Positions 46,757 to 57,829 of a DNA stretch of 64,000 nt are shown in pieces. Below the pieces are notes generated by a model. It was not told the DNA's origin. It was given only the letters and a program-made list of their open reading frames with translations, and ran no database searches. A program made the translations under genes and the position numbers. Position 1 is the first letter of the stretch, and each line of letters opens with the position of its first letter. Source of the DNA: Epiperipatus broadwayi (Eukaryota > Onychophora > Udeonychophora > Euonychophora > Peripatidae); contig JAQFVV010000017.1 in NCBI GenBank assembly GCA_028023455.1, forward strand, positions 3,269,501 to 3,333,500, in the 5' to 3' direction.

Positions 46757-48031
46757 CACCTGGGTTTCTTTTTACGCGGATTTATTTAATGCGATTTTGA
46801 AGTTACGCGATTCATGTTTCTTCGGAAGTCGAACTCCGATAATGCGCTATTACTTTAAATAATAAATTCACGCACTTACATCATATTGAAAGTAATAGCA
46901 CATTATTGGAATTCAACTTTCATCTTAGTAATTTCAATATTTTCAGTGCTTTATAATAGTAAGATTTTATGCAATAATGAAATTAAAATCATGATTTCCA
47001 CATTTTATGTATACACACATTAAATTTTACAAGATTATAATGTAAATTTGTTCAAACATTGTGCATGTTAATTTTGCATTTTAAATCACATTGTTTTTGC
47101 TTTTTAAAAAAGAACGTAATCAATTATTAATCATTTAGTGTCCGCAAGTTTATTTTTAAAAGGTGAGTAATAGCAGTGGGCACAATTAAATTTGACAATT
47201 AAAAATTAAAATCTGATTTTTAATTGTAATTAACAATTTAAAAATTACTTAAGGTGACCTGAAATTAATGTGATTTGAAATGAAATTTGATTTTTAAACG
47301 GAATTGAAAATTAAAAAATTAAAGACAAAAATAAAAGTTTAGATACAGAAGAAAATGTAGAAAAAGATAATGAAACAGAAGTGGAACCTGTTCCTTTCAC
47401 TGCAAAAATGATTCAAGAAGGTCTTTAACTTTCTAATCAGTTGGCAAATTATTTTATTAATGACATTAATCATGAACGTGCTCTTAAATTCCAATGAGAG
47501 CTAAATGGTTGTATATCTGGATATCGCATTCATAAACAATTAATAAAATCATCATCTCAAAGATTAATTACTAATTACATTGTCACCAGAAAACTATTAA
47601 CATAACATGAGAGTGAAGTTGGCGCTAATTGTATTTCCTCTTGTGAAGAATCTGATTTTTTACCAGTTTGCAAACGAACCTGTTTATCGGCAAATAGCAA
47701 TAATAATTAAAATGTGTATAAAAATGTATGCATAAAAATACATATTGTTTTGAATAAAATTAAATATTATAGTTAAAAATAGTTAAAAAAGTTTTGTCTT
47801 GTATCAATTTTTTTCAAATTTGAAATTTTTTATTAGTCATATGCTATTTCCTTAATTTTTTGCACGAATTTTAAAGTAATTTTACATTGGTGCTTTGCTT
47901 TTACGCGATTTTTGAAAAATCACAGTCCGTATCCCCCCCTTTTTCAAGGTAAGTTACATCTACTTTTGCGCAATTTCGTTTGTGCATGTTTTCTGAGGAA
48001 CCTATCTATCGCGTAAAATGAGACCCAGGTG
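46757..48031 (+). mobile_element. Tigger/pogo-like DNA transposon, 1,275 bp, decayed
   Basis: Terminal inverted repeats CACCTGGGTTTC-TTTTACGCG at the left and CGCGTAAAA-GACCCAGGTG at the right, flanked by TA on both sides (46755-46756, 48032-48033), the target duplication of the Tc1/mariner-pogo group. Inside is a remnant of the transposase C-terminus (47336-47606). An inner inverted repeat sits at about 46825-46925 (CGAACTCCGATAATGCGC/GCACATTATTGGAATTC-type). Most of the catalytic DDE region is missing, so it is an internally deleted, inactive copy. Confidence 0.82.
47336..47606 (+). pseudogene. Tigger-like transposase C-terminal remnant
   Basis: One frame reads EPVPFTAKMIQEGL, LSNQLANYFIND, NHERALKFQ, ELNGCISGYRIHKQL, SSSQRLITNYI, broken by two in-frame stops (TAA after QEGL, TGA after LKFQ). 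The pattern 'lt-I-egL ... D-n-ER-lkfkrel ... Y-iykql ... kQ-lItdF' is what I know from the C-terminus of pogo/Tigger (CENP-B-like DDE) transposases. No start codon, no DNA-binding domain and no DDE triad are present. Confidence 0.65.
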
Positions 48032-48072
48032 TACATCATGATTTTGACTTACAAATAGTCATTTCCTTAGAT

Positions 48073-48486
48073 CAGGGATGCCCAGCCCATAGCTCGCGAG
48101 TCACATGTGACTTGTGCAACCGTTTAATGTGGCTCGCATTGTACTCTTCAAGAAAAATTGATAAAATATTTTATGTTCCTTGAAGCCACATGCACACACT
48201 AAAAAATAAACGTTACAATATAAACGATAACAATATGCAGTGTCAGGTTTCACATTAATTAAAATATACTTTTCCTGTAATTGTAATTTATATGTTTGTT
48301 ACCAAATTTTTAATAAATAAAATGTATTTACATTTTTTTTTCTTTTTAACATATTACACCAGTTTTTTTTAATTTGTGAATTATGTTTATAAATGTAATA
48401 TGAAAAATGCAATATATAATTGTGGCTCCCCAAATTTTTTTAAATTTTCAACTGGCTCACATCAAGTTAAAGGTTGGGCATCCCTG
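48073..48486. mobile_element. hAT-type MITE, 414 bp, with exact 8-bp duplication
   Basis: Termini CAGGGATGCCCAGCC and GGTTGGGCATCCCTG are inverted repeats. The 8-bp duplication CCTTAGAT lies at 48065-48072 and 48487-48494. Subterminal ATAGCTCGCGAG and TGTGGCTC/GTGGCTCCCC motifs are present. No open frame. It sits only 41 bp beyond the right end of the Tigger-like element. Confidence 0.92.
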
Positions 48487-48494
48487 CCTTAGAT

Positions 48495-50723
48495 TAACAA
48501 CTTAATCAATTACATTTTCAAAGATATATAATTCATTAAATTAATCCATAGACCTTATTCTATAAATGTAAAATATTTTATAATGTTTTGAAATTGTTTG
48601 CAATAGAAAAGGTGTTGAAGTAAAGAGAATTGTTTTAGTATTTTTTAATGTTTTTGGATTTGTTTGGGAATACGTTATATTTTATATTGTTCCTTGAAAA
48701 AGATTATATTATAAAATAATCAAAACGTTGGTATGTAGTTTTATTTTTATAATAGTCATATAAAAAAAAGTTTTAAAAGAAGTCTGGTGTATTAATTTAT
48801 ATATGTGAAAACTTATGAATTATTTTTAAAAGAAAAGCTGTGTAGATGATATTTTAAATTCTATAAACTTCTAATTAAACATAACTCACTGTATATGAAA
48901 ACAAAGGGAGTAAATCACTTTTTCCCAGGCTATGAATTAAAAGAACTCTAAATGTCGAACAAAGGAATCAAGAATAAAATCAATCCACCTATTCTTGTTG
49001 CTCTGATGTTTATAAGCATATCTTTGTCAAAATTGTTGGTAATTCAGAGTAAAATTAATTTATCAACCAGATAGAATACTGCACTCAAAGAGTTATTAAA
49101 CTCATAATTGACAATAATTAATAGGATTAATTTAATATAAAATAAAATAATTATTAAATTGTAATTTGCATTTTTAACTGTGTTACATTTCTTTAAAATC
49201 CAGACTTTCATCTATCATTAAAAAAACACACTTCCATTATAACTTGTATTTTTTAAATAACATAGTAGAATTCAGAGATAGCACCTTTATAGAGGTTTTT
49301 TTATTTCTCTAGAGACAAACTGGGCACTTTTAGGTTTTTCCAGAATATATTTTAGTTAGCAGGATAATTTATTTAGTTGACTCCAAAGTTACTTATTATT
49401 AAAGCAAATCAATGTAGTAATGACAATTTTTCATTATCTGCAAAGTTAATATTTGAAAGAATACATCAATATATATTTATTTATCAGCCAATGTCTTTCA
49501 TTTGTGCTTCATACCTGTGTTCGTGAAATAGATATCATGCATGGACAATATATATATATATGACTGATATCTTTCCTTTCATCCATTTTTCATGCATGTC
49601 TAAAGATGTGTCTCAAGATCAGCAGGGTGCTTTCTGCATTGTATTGGAGTCTTAAAAATTGGCTTTTTATTATGTCCAGGATAAAGCAGTAGGCTAGCTT
49701 TTTATTGGCCTAAAGCAAATGTTAGCAGTTATTAACATTAACATTCTATAATGGACTGTAGCCAAGTAAGGAGTTCAGTATATGCATATGGGCTATGAAT
49801 CCCAGAAAAGTCATCTCTTGTAAGTGATTCAAACTCATCAATATAGAACTATGCATTCTTTCAAATATAATAATAAATCTTTAATCTGAACCTATTTATA
49901 GTATACAGCAGAATTTAAAGACTGGATAATTAAAGTAAGCTACTTTTCATCTTAATCCATAGTTTATTACATTAATTAGAATGTTATTTTTGTTAATCTT
50001 TTAATACAGATAATAGGATTAATGTGCATAAGAAAAAGTTTTCCAAAAATAATTCACATTTTTATTAATAAATTGTACTTGCATTCAAGATATTTAATTT
50101 TAAATAATTTACAGCACTTCAGTAATATCTTTTTTTCAAATATGTTAATAATTATTAAATAAATGTCAGATTTTAAAACCGAATTTAATAGAAGTTATAA
50201 ATCCATCTTCATTCATTTACATTTAAAAAAGAAGCTTAAAATAAAAAATAATTCATTCATTTTCTGAAACAATGTTTAAACTAAGTTGATGAGATTTATG
50301 TTACATTCTTCTTATTTACAAGCTAGTTTTTAAATTTTTAAAAAGGTTTAAATGTGATTTTTAAAAATATTATTCATTTATAAAATTAAATCAGGTCCAT
50401 TTGTTAAGTTTTAGCATAAAGATTTTATACAGAAATAAGATTGACCATTTTCAAAAATTCTCACTAGGTGGAACATTTCCACATAATAACACATAAAAGA
50501 GAAAATAACACACACAAAAAAGATAATAAAAATGAAATGAATTATAAGTTTGTCAATTTTTTTTTTGGCTGGTCTTTGTTGTAAACCCACGGAATATGTT
50601 AGGCTATTTTACAGTAGGAATAGGAAATTCATTATACAACAATTTATTTAAAAAAAGTAACAAAATTTTATTTGAAAGGTAAATTATATATAAATATTTT
50701 ATGTATACAAAATCAAAAGATGT
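48495..50723. other. A+T-rich non-coding sequence
   Basis: No gene or clear repeat recognised. A patch at 49570-49810 is less A+T-rich without recognisable content. Confidence 0.55.
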
Positions 50724-51040
50724 TAAGTTATAAACAATGAGGATTGCCAATTCCTCAACAAGCTTTGTGATAAATGCTTAGCCAGAGCCAGCACTTAAAA
50801 TATCTCTGTCAAGACCCCCCCCCCAAACCCTGACCATGGTTTCATGCTTTGGCACTCTTCAGAGAGGTGCCAGGGTAGGTTAAGATACTATACCCTGGCA
50901 CCTCTCTGAGGAATGCCAAAGCACGAAACCATGGTCAGGGGTTGGGGAGGGTCCTGACAGATATTTTAAGTGCTGGCTCTGGCTAAGCATTTATCACAAA
51001 GCTTGTTGAGGAATTGGCAATCCTCATTGTTTATAACTTA
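50724..51040. mobile_element. Nearly perfect palindromic foldback, 317 bp (family 'CCATGGTCAGGGG')
   Basis: Arms of about 145-150 bp: TAAGTTATAAACAATGAGG-ATTGCCAATTCCTCAACAAGC at the left is matched exactly by its complement at the right end. The inner stem is CAGAGAGGTGCCAGGGTA/TACCCTGGCACCTCTCTG with a loop of about 13 bp. A decayed relative lies at 42640-42990. No coding capacity. Confidence 0.88.
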
Positions 51041-51638
51041 CAAGCTTAAGAGAATAGGGTCATGTGACCTATGACTCTTATTTTGACTATGTTAAGTTAT
51101 GATTCTATTATATAGCATTTTAATTTCTAAATGTAGCTCGAATTACAAATTGCAAACCTTATGTCATTTTAAAGAATAAATGTTGGCCAATTCAAGTGTT
51201 AAATAAATGAAAGATTTTGAATGTGAACGGATAAAGAATTTCAAAAATATTTTAATATATTTTTCGTATATAAAGAAAAATAAAACAGCTGAGTAATTAA
51301 AATTATTGGTGTGCAAAAGATAATATTCTTTGATTAATAATAGGTCTTTGTCTAAAAATAAAAGTAAAGCCATTAAAAATTTGTCATTATTGAAAGATTC
51401 TAGTATTTTGTTAATAATGGTAAGTTTTGTAAGATTATGGAAGTGATTATATTATTTTTTATTTAATATTAATTTCTTCAGTTTATATCAATTATTTGGA
51501 AAAGAAAATTATTAATGACAATTGTTTGTTTAGATATGTTGATGTTTGTAGGTGAAAATAATAAATTAAAAGAATTGTTAAATAAATTCAATAGTTTTGA
51601 TCTTTCTATAAAATATGTTTTAAAAAGCAGGGAGATTA

Positions 51639-51723
51639 GTCAAGCGTTGGTGGCCGAGTGGTTAGCACAGCTGCCTTGCAAGTAGTTGTCCCGGGGTCGC
51701 GGCCGACGCTTTGAGACATAAAA
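51639..51723 (+). mobile_element. Miniature tRNA-derived SINE, subfamily B (short form)
   Basis: An insert of about 85 bp between near-identical 17-bp duplications AAAAAGCAGGGAGATTA (51622-51638) and AAAAAGCAGAGAGATTA (51724-51740). The 5' half is the best-preserved B copy: GCGTTGG acceptor half, TGGCCGAGTGG A box, CTGCCTTGCAAG anticodon arm. The T arm has lost several bases (GGGGTCGCGGCCG), so this B box is broken. Confidence 0.92.
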
Positions 51724-51740
51724 AAAAAGCAGAGAGATTA

Positions 51741-52627
51741 AATTTTGTTGAAGGAAAATTTTTAGATTTGTTAATGATAAGAGATTTAAAGAATCTAATT
51801 AAACGTAATCGTATTATGTCTTTCATAAAATAGCTATTTTAGGAAATTGTTACAGAAATCAGAGATTAAATAATTGTAATAAGTTTGCTTTGTATCAAAA
51901 AGTCTATTTTATAAAAATTGACTACTGGCTATTCTGATAAAAGTATTTAGCACATATAATAATTGTAAAAATGTGAAGGTTAAAGAAAAATATTTTATTT
52001 CTTTTGTTTTTTAAGATCTCTTATGAAGAAGAATGTTAATTTGTTTAATAATAAGAAATTTGCTTGGAAGTGTAAACAATTTATTAAATAATTTAAAGGA
52101 AAGTTTTGAGAAAAATGCTATTCCTGGAGTAGTGTATATTATGCCCCGTTTTGTAATAAAAAAAAAGAGCTTAAATGAAAGAATATAATTCATAAAAGTA
52201 GGATAAAAATAAATATTAATGCTGCATTATATTTCCATGTAAGAGAGACAGATCACAATATTATATTTGAGATGGCTTTCTTCTTTGAAAAAAAATGAAT
52301 TTAAAAAACCAGAATTAAAGAATCTTTATTAATAAAAATTAACTTATTTTCAGCTTTTGCCTGAAGGTTTGTGGTGATGATTTATTAAGTCCAATATATC
52401 ACTTTTTTAAGAATTATTTTAATATTAAAGCTATATAGAGGTAATGGATTTTATATATTTTTGCACCTAAAGTGTTTTGCAGGGAAACCATTGATTAAGT
52501 TAATCTTTTAGTGTAGGCTAGACTTGTTTTATTTTGAATTTTAAAAATATGTTCATTACACTTAAGGTAATATATATTAAAAGGTTTGATCTATTCAAGA
52601 AGCAAATTAATTTCACTTTTAAGAAAA
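51741..52627. other. A+T-rich sequence, possibly decayed element
   Basis: No frame or motif recognised. The Lys/Asn/Phe-rich short frames are compositional. It lies between the SINE at 51639 and the LINE tail at 52628. Confidence 0.45.
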
Positions 52628-52889
52628 TCATCATCAACAATAACCATTATCCACTGCAGGATGAAGGTCTCTCCAAGTTCAATCCATCTTCTCCAATCTT
52701 TAGCTTCTCTTCTTCACATCACCCCTGCACACTTTCTTATTTCATCCACCCATCTTACATGTGGTCTCTTTCTGAGTCTTTTAAATCTCTTGAAATACAG
52801 TTTAAGATTTCAATTGTCCATCTATTATCATCTCTTCTAGCAATATGTCCAACCCAACTCCACTTCAGTCTTTTAATTTTTTCAATGAA
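52628..52889 (-). pseudogene. Decayed LINE C-terminal fragment, RTE-like (copy 2)
   Basis: Minus-strand frames read LKWSWVGHIARRDDNRWT, then RFKRLRKRPHVRWVDEIRK, then REAKDWRRW-IELGETFILQW with stops and a shift. This matches the GH-(I/V)-(A/L)-R...RP-RW-D-I...W...FILQW tail of RTE-type LINE reverse transcriptases. The 3' end carries ATCATCATC-type repeats (GATGATGAT on the minus strand), usual for RTE ends. The 121- and 84-residue plus-strand frames are antisense shadows. Confidence 0.75.
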
Positions 52890-53339
52890 GTTAAAATAAA
52901 ATAAAAGATAAGAAATCCCAATTTACAATAACCACCATTATAGAAAAGATAATAAAACTTTTGGCAAAAACTCTTCTAACAAAAATCCTATCTTTAAGTC
53001 AGCTGTTTTTAATCGTAGAAGACAATAAAACCCTTTTAGTTGCGAATGTTAAAAACATTTTGCTAGTTTATTATTATGCAGAGCACGCTATAGCTCTAAT
53101 GTCAGATAAACTCGATTTTAATTTGTACTATTACAAATATTCAACATTTTTCTCTTCTTCAAGACCACAAAACTGTCTAGGGATCATCTCTTTTATCATC
53201 ACTCTTTGCTACTTACATTTTATCCTCTTACGACCAGACTTAACAACTACTCCCAACTCTTTATATTACATTTTTACTACCATATATGGAAAATCTAATT
53301 AGTTCAAGAGGAATTGGTAACTTCTATTAAGATGGTAGA

Positions 53340-53470
53340 AATCCCCCCCCCCCACAATAATACTACCCAATGCAAGCTTTAGGAATCAATCCAATGCTTT
53401 CCCATCTAATATTTTCAAACTAGTTTCTGGGTAACATTATTGTGGGGAGAGGTGGGAATGCTATTATTTT
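53340..53470. repeat. Short inverted-repeat fragment related to foldback families
   Basis: CCCCCCCCACAATAATACTACCC and the inverted GGTAACATTATTGTGGGGAG bracket AATGCAAGCTTTAGGAATCA and ATATTTTCAAACTAGTTTCTGG, the latter block shared with the 21.2- and 33.3-kb elements. A truncated foldback. Confidence 0.5.
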
Positions 53471-54229
53471 AACAGCTTGTGTAAGCATGAAGAAAAGGTG
53501 ATCGTCTCATCTATTACTAAAAATATTTATCAGTTTTCCAATTCTATCCGCAATCTTCACAGATAATTTCTTACCATTATCTAACTAAAATTTATTGCCA
53601 TCATTTTTTCTCCAGTTCCTACTGCATCCCATACAAAAAAAAAACTCATCTCTTATTCACTGTTAAATTATTTTAACACATGAATTCTACATTTAATATT
53701 CAAAATTAAATAGGTCCCATTACTAAGGAAGTATCCTTTTGTGCATTATAATTCCTTACAAATTTTACAATTATACAAATAAATAAAAAAATCACTGGTC
53801 AAAAATTTTTGAGATAATTTCATGAGATTTTAGCCTTTCAAAATATCAAGAATAGCTTGTTTTCTATGAGCTGTCTTGTGAATTCCATTCTATGTCATAC
53901 TTGCAAATTAAACTAGTTAAAGCTTTTATAAAAGTTGGCCAGATGGTATTTTAATCTTATATCTGTTTTATATAATTCTAACATTGGACTAATAGCAAAA
54001 ATTTCAGATCTATTTTAATATAACTGGATCTGGCTTTAATAATTTAAATGCAATCAACTGATATGTTTTTTTTCATTTATTAAATAAGCCAATCCATATT
54101 TCCTTTAAATTCTTTGAAATGCAATTCAGACTGTCGGGGGTCGTGTTATTTGAAATACCAATGATTAATATCGAATGAAATTAATACTTAAACACTCTGA
54201 GAAAAATTCACCATATATTATGGTCATGG

Positions 54230-54460
54230 GCAGAGACTACACGAATGAGTAATATTTTTGTAGTACAATTTCTACTATATTCTCACGCAAGGTAGCGCGA
54301 CTGATTTCTATTCAATTTTAACACCTTGTGGAAAGATGTAATGACTGGTACTCTCAAAAGCTATTTAAAGCAACTAAAAATCAGTCCCTACCTTGGGTGA
54401 GGGTGTAGTAAAAATTACACTACAGAAATATCATTCATTATGTGAATCCATTGTCTCTGC
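54230..54460. mobile_element. Foldback element, family 'TACACTACAGAAATAT' (copy 1)
   Basis: GCAGAGAC at 54230 and GTCTCTGC at 54460 close the structure. TTTTTGTAGTACAATTTCTA pairs with AAAATTACACTACAGAAATA, and TTTTAACACC-TGGAAAGATGTAAT is central. Same family as 62494-62815. Confidence 0.65.
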
Positions 54461-54617
54461 TTTGATAACCTAAATTTTATTTTTAAGTTTTCAAAACAGA
54501 CTTACTGACTTCCTCTTGCAATATCTAACAAATATGTTTAAGCATTTAATTTAATTTAATTAATGCACCAGATAATCCCAAACCATAACTATGCATCATT
54601 AACACTTCTATAACGCA

Positions 54618-54665
54618 CTGTCAAAGTTAGTGGGTGCTTGAAAGTCTGAGTTCAAATCCCCTATA
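54618..54665 (+). repeat. tRNA-like SINE fragment
   Basis: GTGGGTGCTTGAAAGTCTGA followed by GTTCAAATCCCCTATATT carries the same B-box-like GTTCAAATCC as the fragments at 930, 25210, 29820 and 43460. Confidence 0.5.
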
Positions 54666-55310
54666 TTATCAACTTTAGTACCAGGATATGTTCTCTGTCT
54701 GGGAGCTACATAAATAATTCTCAGCATCTAATTAGATTAAGTTTTTGTTTATTTTAAATCCCAATGATCTAGTCAATAGTTGCCACTTAAAATGATCTCC
54801 CCCCCCCATAATAATACCCGTGCTTCTAGGTATTAAAAGACTCATGGATACATAAAAACTATGTCTTTTATATACTTTTTCATTTATAAAGAATAGAACA
54901 TTGAATTTTTGAAGCATAATTTCAAAAAACATCATGTATTTACTGCTTTGTATATAGCTAGTTTTAATAACTCATTTTATGCAATCCATTATTTGAGTAT
55001 AGTTACAATAGGTGAGAAGACTATTGAGAATTCAAGAGAACAAAAAATTCATTTGTCTATTGAGTGTCACAAAATCGACATTAAACGGATTTTAAATCAC
55101 TAGACGTTCAGGATAAAATATATATTTCTATATTTTCTGCAGCAATAAATACTATATATACATATATTGTCATTTCCAAAACATATGCTGTAATATATTT
55201 TCTTTAGGTATAAAAAATCTTGATTTGCTTGAATCAGTTGGTTATTTTAGAATCTTAGAGTAATGTGCACTATGATCGAACAATAGCAAAAACTAGAAGT
55301 GATCATGTTC

Positions 55311-55558
55311 AACCCTTACCACTTCACTGCAAGATGAAGGTCTCTTCAGGATCAATCCATCTCCGATTTTTAGCCTCTCTTCCCATTACCCCAGCACACT
55401 TCTTTATTTCATCCATCCATCTCACATGTGGTCTTTTTCTAGGTGTTTTGAAATCTTTTGGAATCCTGTTTTAGATTTCAACCGTCTATCTATTACCATC
55501 TCTTCTAGCAATTTATCCAGCCCAACTTCAGTTTAGTCTCTTAATTTTTTTCAATGAT
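55311..55558 (-). pseudogene. Decayed LINE C-terminal fragment, RTE-like (copy 3)
   Basis: Closely follows the 52628-52889 copy (CACTGCAAGATGAAGGTCTC, CCAGCACACTTCTTTATTTC, CATCTCACATGTGGTCTTTT, ATCTCTTCTAGCAATTTATC). On the minus strand it is again the C-terminal tail, with stops. Small indels rule out an intact frame. Confidence 0.68.
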
Positions 55559-55819
55559 AATATCTAATTTGTTCTCTCACCCATGAAACACTATTGATAG
55601 TACATAATTAATGCTTTTGCACAATCGAAATTGATAGGGAAAATGTTTGGGTGAATTATACACAACTTTTATAAATTATTTCGGTAATTATTTATAGGCA
55701 TTAAAAATATAAATCTGGAGATGCAGTTATTTTTTAAAACTACTTTTTTTAAAAAAAGTATCGACCACTTTCATCTTTCTTCACTTTTTTCAATGGGTTA
55801 CGTGCTTAAGAAATAAAAT

Positions 55820-56345
55820 AAAAAAAGTCGTAAGCAACGTGCGTTTGCATGGGTGGTGAATAGCCCGCCCGCATTAAACACAACCGGATTTTATTTGCAG
55901 GTGTTCCGTTAAAGCCTGTTCGATCGTGTAAACTTCACTCAAAAATCGTGACCGAGACAGGTCACACGAAAAATTTAATTTTAAAATCAGCGCCTAGCTT
56001 TAACTAGGATTGTAGAAATCTGTACACAAAAGTTTTGACGTTGTTTCATTATGCAAAGTCCAGCTAAAATTGTTTATTAAATTTTGAATATTGGCGCGTG
56101 CACAAACGACGGTCATTTCTTACAGAGTAATCTACAGTTCTATTCTCCAGCTTATATTTAGACGCATGTCTCCAATAACTCGTAGGATTGCAATTAATTT
56201 TAAAATATACGCTATTTTCTTCTTGCATTATACATTGAAGAAACGGCATTAAAGGGCTATTCAATGAAGTTTGGGGCGTGAAAGGCAGTAAAGTCAAAAC
56301 GTGGCGGTGTGTATATCACCACGCATCTCGGGCTTTTAAAGGAAA
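55820..56345. other. CpG-bearing, G+C-richer island of unknown function
   Basis: Contains many CpGs for this window (AACGTGCGTTTGCATGGG, GCCCGCCCGCATT, GATCGTGTAAAC, ATTGGCGCGTGCACAAACGA, GGGGCGTGAAAGG, ACGTGGCGGTG). A minus-strand frame of 77 residues (56297-56064) ends within it; no family is recognised. An acceptor-like TTTATTTGCAG at about 55890 precedes 35 open codons. It could be a promoter or 5' end of an unseen gene. Confidence 0.3.
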
Positions 56346-56603
56346 ATTCAACTCAAATATTAAAGCGATATCCAACAATACCGTTTCTACGCTTAAAAAA
56401 AAAAAAGAGTGGGATAAGTTAACAAAAGAAAGTTTGAAAATATTGGAGTAAAACTGCATTTATTTTATTATCATCAATACAAAATATAATTTATTTCATT
56501 TTGTTTTAGTTTAAAAAAAAAAGAAAATGAAAACTACCTAGAAGTGAGAATAATTTATATCTGATAAATTTTCAGAACTACGTATAAAAATGAAATGGGA
56601 ATT

Positions 56604-56713
56604 TTTTTTTCCCTATGTCATAGCATCGGCAGGGAGGCGAACCCACAACCGTCTGCAACCAACTACTTGCTTGCAAGGCGGCTGCCATGACCTCTCTGCT
56701 AACAATGCTTGAC
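56604..56713 (-). mobile_element. Miniature tRNA-derived SINE, subfamily A
   Basis: Minus-strand copy with an exact 16-bp duplication AAATGAAATGGGAATT (56588-56603 and 56714-56729). On the minus strand it reads GTCAAGCATTG, GAGAGGTCATGGCAGCCGCC, the TGCAA/TTGCA hairpin, GGGTTCGCCTCCC, GATGCTATGACATAGG and an A tail. The intact duplication suggests a fairly recent insertion. Confidence 0.94.
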
Positions 56714-57526
56714 AAATGAAATGGGAATTAATAAAAATAGATTTCAATCACAACAAAAATGCCGTACACTTTCTTTGAAAGGGGTTTTTTTTTTTTTTTT
56801 TGGTAAATCAGATAATATAATCTCACAAACTGTAAAATTTGGCACAGTTCGACTTTTAATATAATTTTTAATATTGATTGCTACTAGATAAAGTGGATAT
56901 TTTAAAATATTCAGGTAGTCCAAATGCATTGTATTTTATCTAATAAATTGTTTGCAGTTTATCCCCATCTTAAACTTTTGATTTATATAGATTGTAGATT
57001 CTAAATTGTTTGCTATATTTTGAATGAATAATAATAATAAGCTTACTGAATATCTTTTGGTGGATTTCTTTGAATATCAGTCTTTAAAAGAAATGATGTA
57101 TAGTTTCATCATCGTTTTGGAATGAGTACAAATATTTCCAGTTTATTGCTAAAACGTCAATTTAGAAAACTCTGTTGAAATTCTGATTCAAATTCAAATT
57201 ATTTAGCAATAGAAAACTATCTTAAAAATTGTATTAGTATATGAATATTTCTGTTTGCTGATATACTTTTTTTGCAATAAATATCGCTCCTTTAGAAGAA
57301 AAAAAATGGAGTCCATATTTACTTCACCTAAATTGTATTATAATTAGTGTAATTTTCAATAAACTATTAGAAAAGTTTAGGAATTTAACATCATGTAAAT
57401 TCCCAAGACTATTCAGGATAAATCGGATAAACCACCCATCTGCCAATATTTCTAAAATCAAACTAAATATATCGATACAGTTGAATCTTTATTACTATAG
57501 CAAATAAATTAAAACTACTTGGAATT

Positions 57527-57829
57527 TAAATACAATTTATCAAAACCACTTAACACATTTTAGCAAAAACCTTTTATTGTACATATATACATACACTTTC
57601 ATTTCGACTGTCTGCAGTCTTCAGAGCCAGTTTATTTCAATCTCTTAAAAAACGTTTTTTTTTTTTTTTTTTTAAGAGATTAGAGTAAACTGGCTCTGAG
57701 GAAGACTGCAGGATAGTCGAAACATAGGTATATATATATATGTACAATAAAAGGGATTTTTGCTAAAAAGTGTTAGAAGTAGTTTGGATAAATTGTATTT
57801 ATATAAGATATTATAGCAAAATATAGATA
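57527..57829. mobile_element. Inverted-repeat element, family 'ACTTTTTAGTAAAAA' (copy 2)
   Basis: Arms 57527-57650 and 57675-57802 pair: TTTTAGCAAAAACC-TTTTATTGTACATATATA with its complement, and GACTGTCTGCAGTCTTC-AGAGCCAGTTTA with TAAACTGGCTCTGAGGAAGACTGC. The loop is mainly a T run. The right side continues into the same TATTTATATAAGATATT as the 17.5-kb copy. Confidence 0.8.

Noticed and set aside
51639-51723. Functional tRNA-Ala gene (TGC anticodon)
   Set aside because: The 5' half folds like a tRNA, but it lies between target-site duplications with an A tail, lacks a normal T arm, and seven related copies exist; it is a SINE.
52534-52899. Plus-strand 121- and 84-residue frames (Ser/His/Pro-rich)
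   Set aside because: Antisense of the RTE-like LINE C-terminal tail, which reads sensibly on the minus strand.
52961-53302. Plus-strand 113-residue frame
   Set aside because: No motif, no splice or homology support, and compositionally ordinary; kept out of the gene list although its length is at the upper end for noise.
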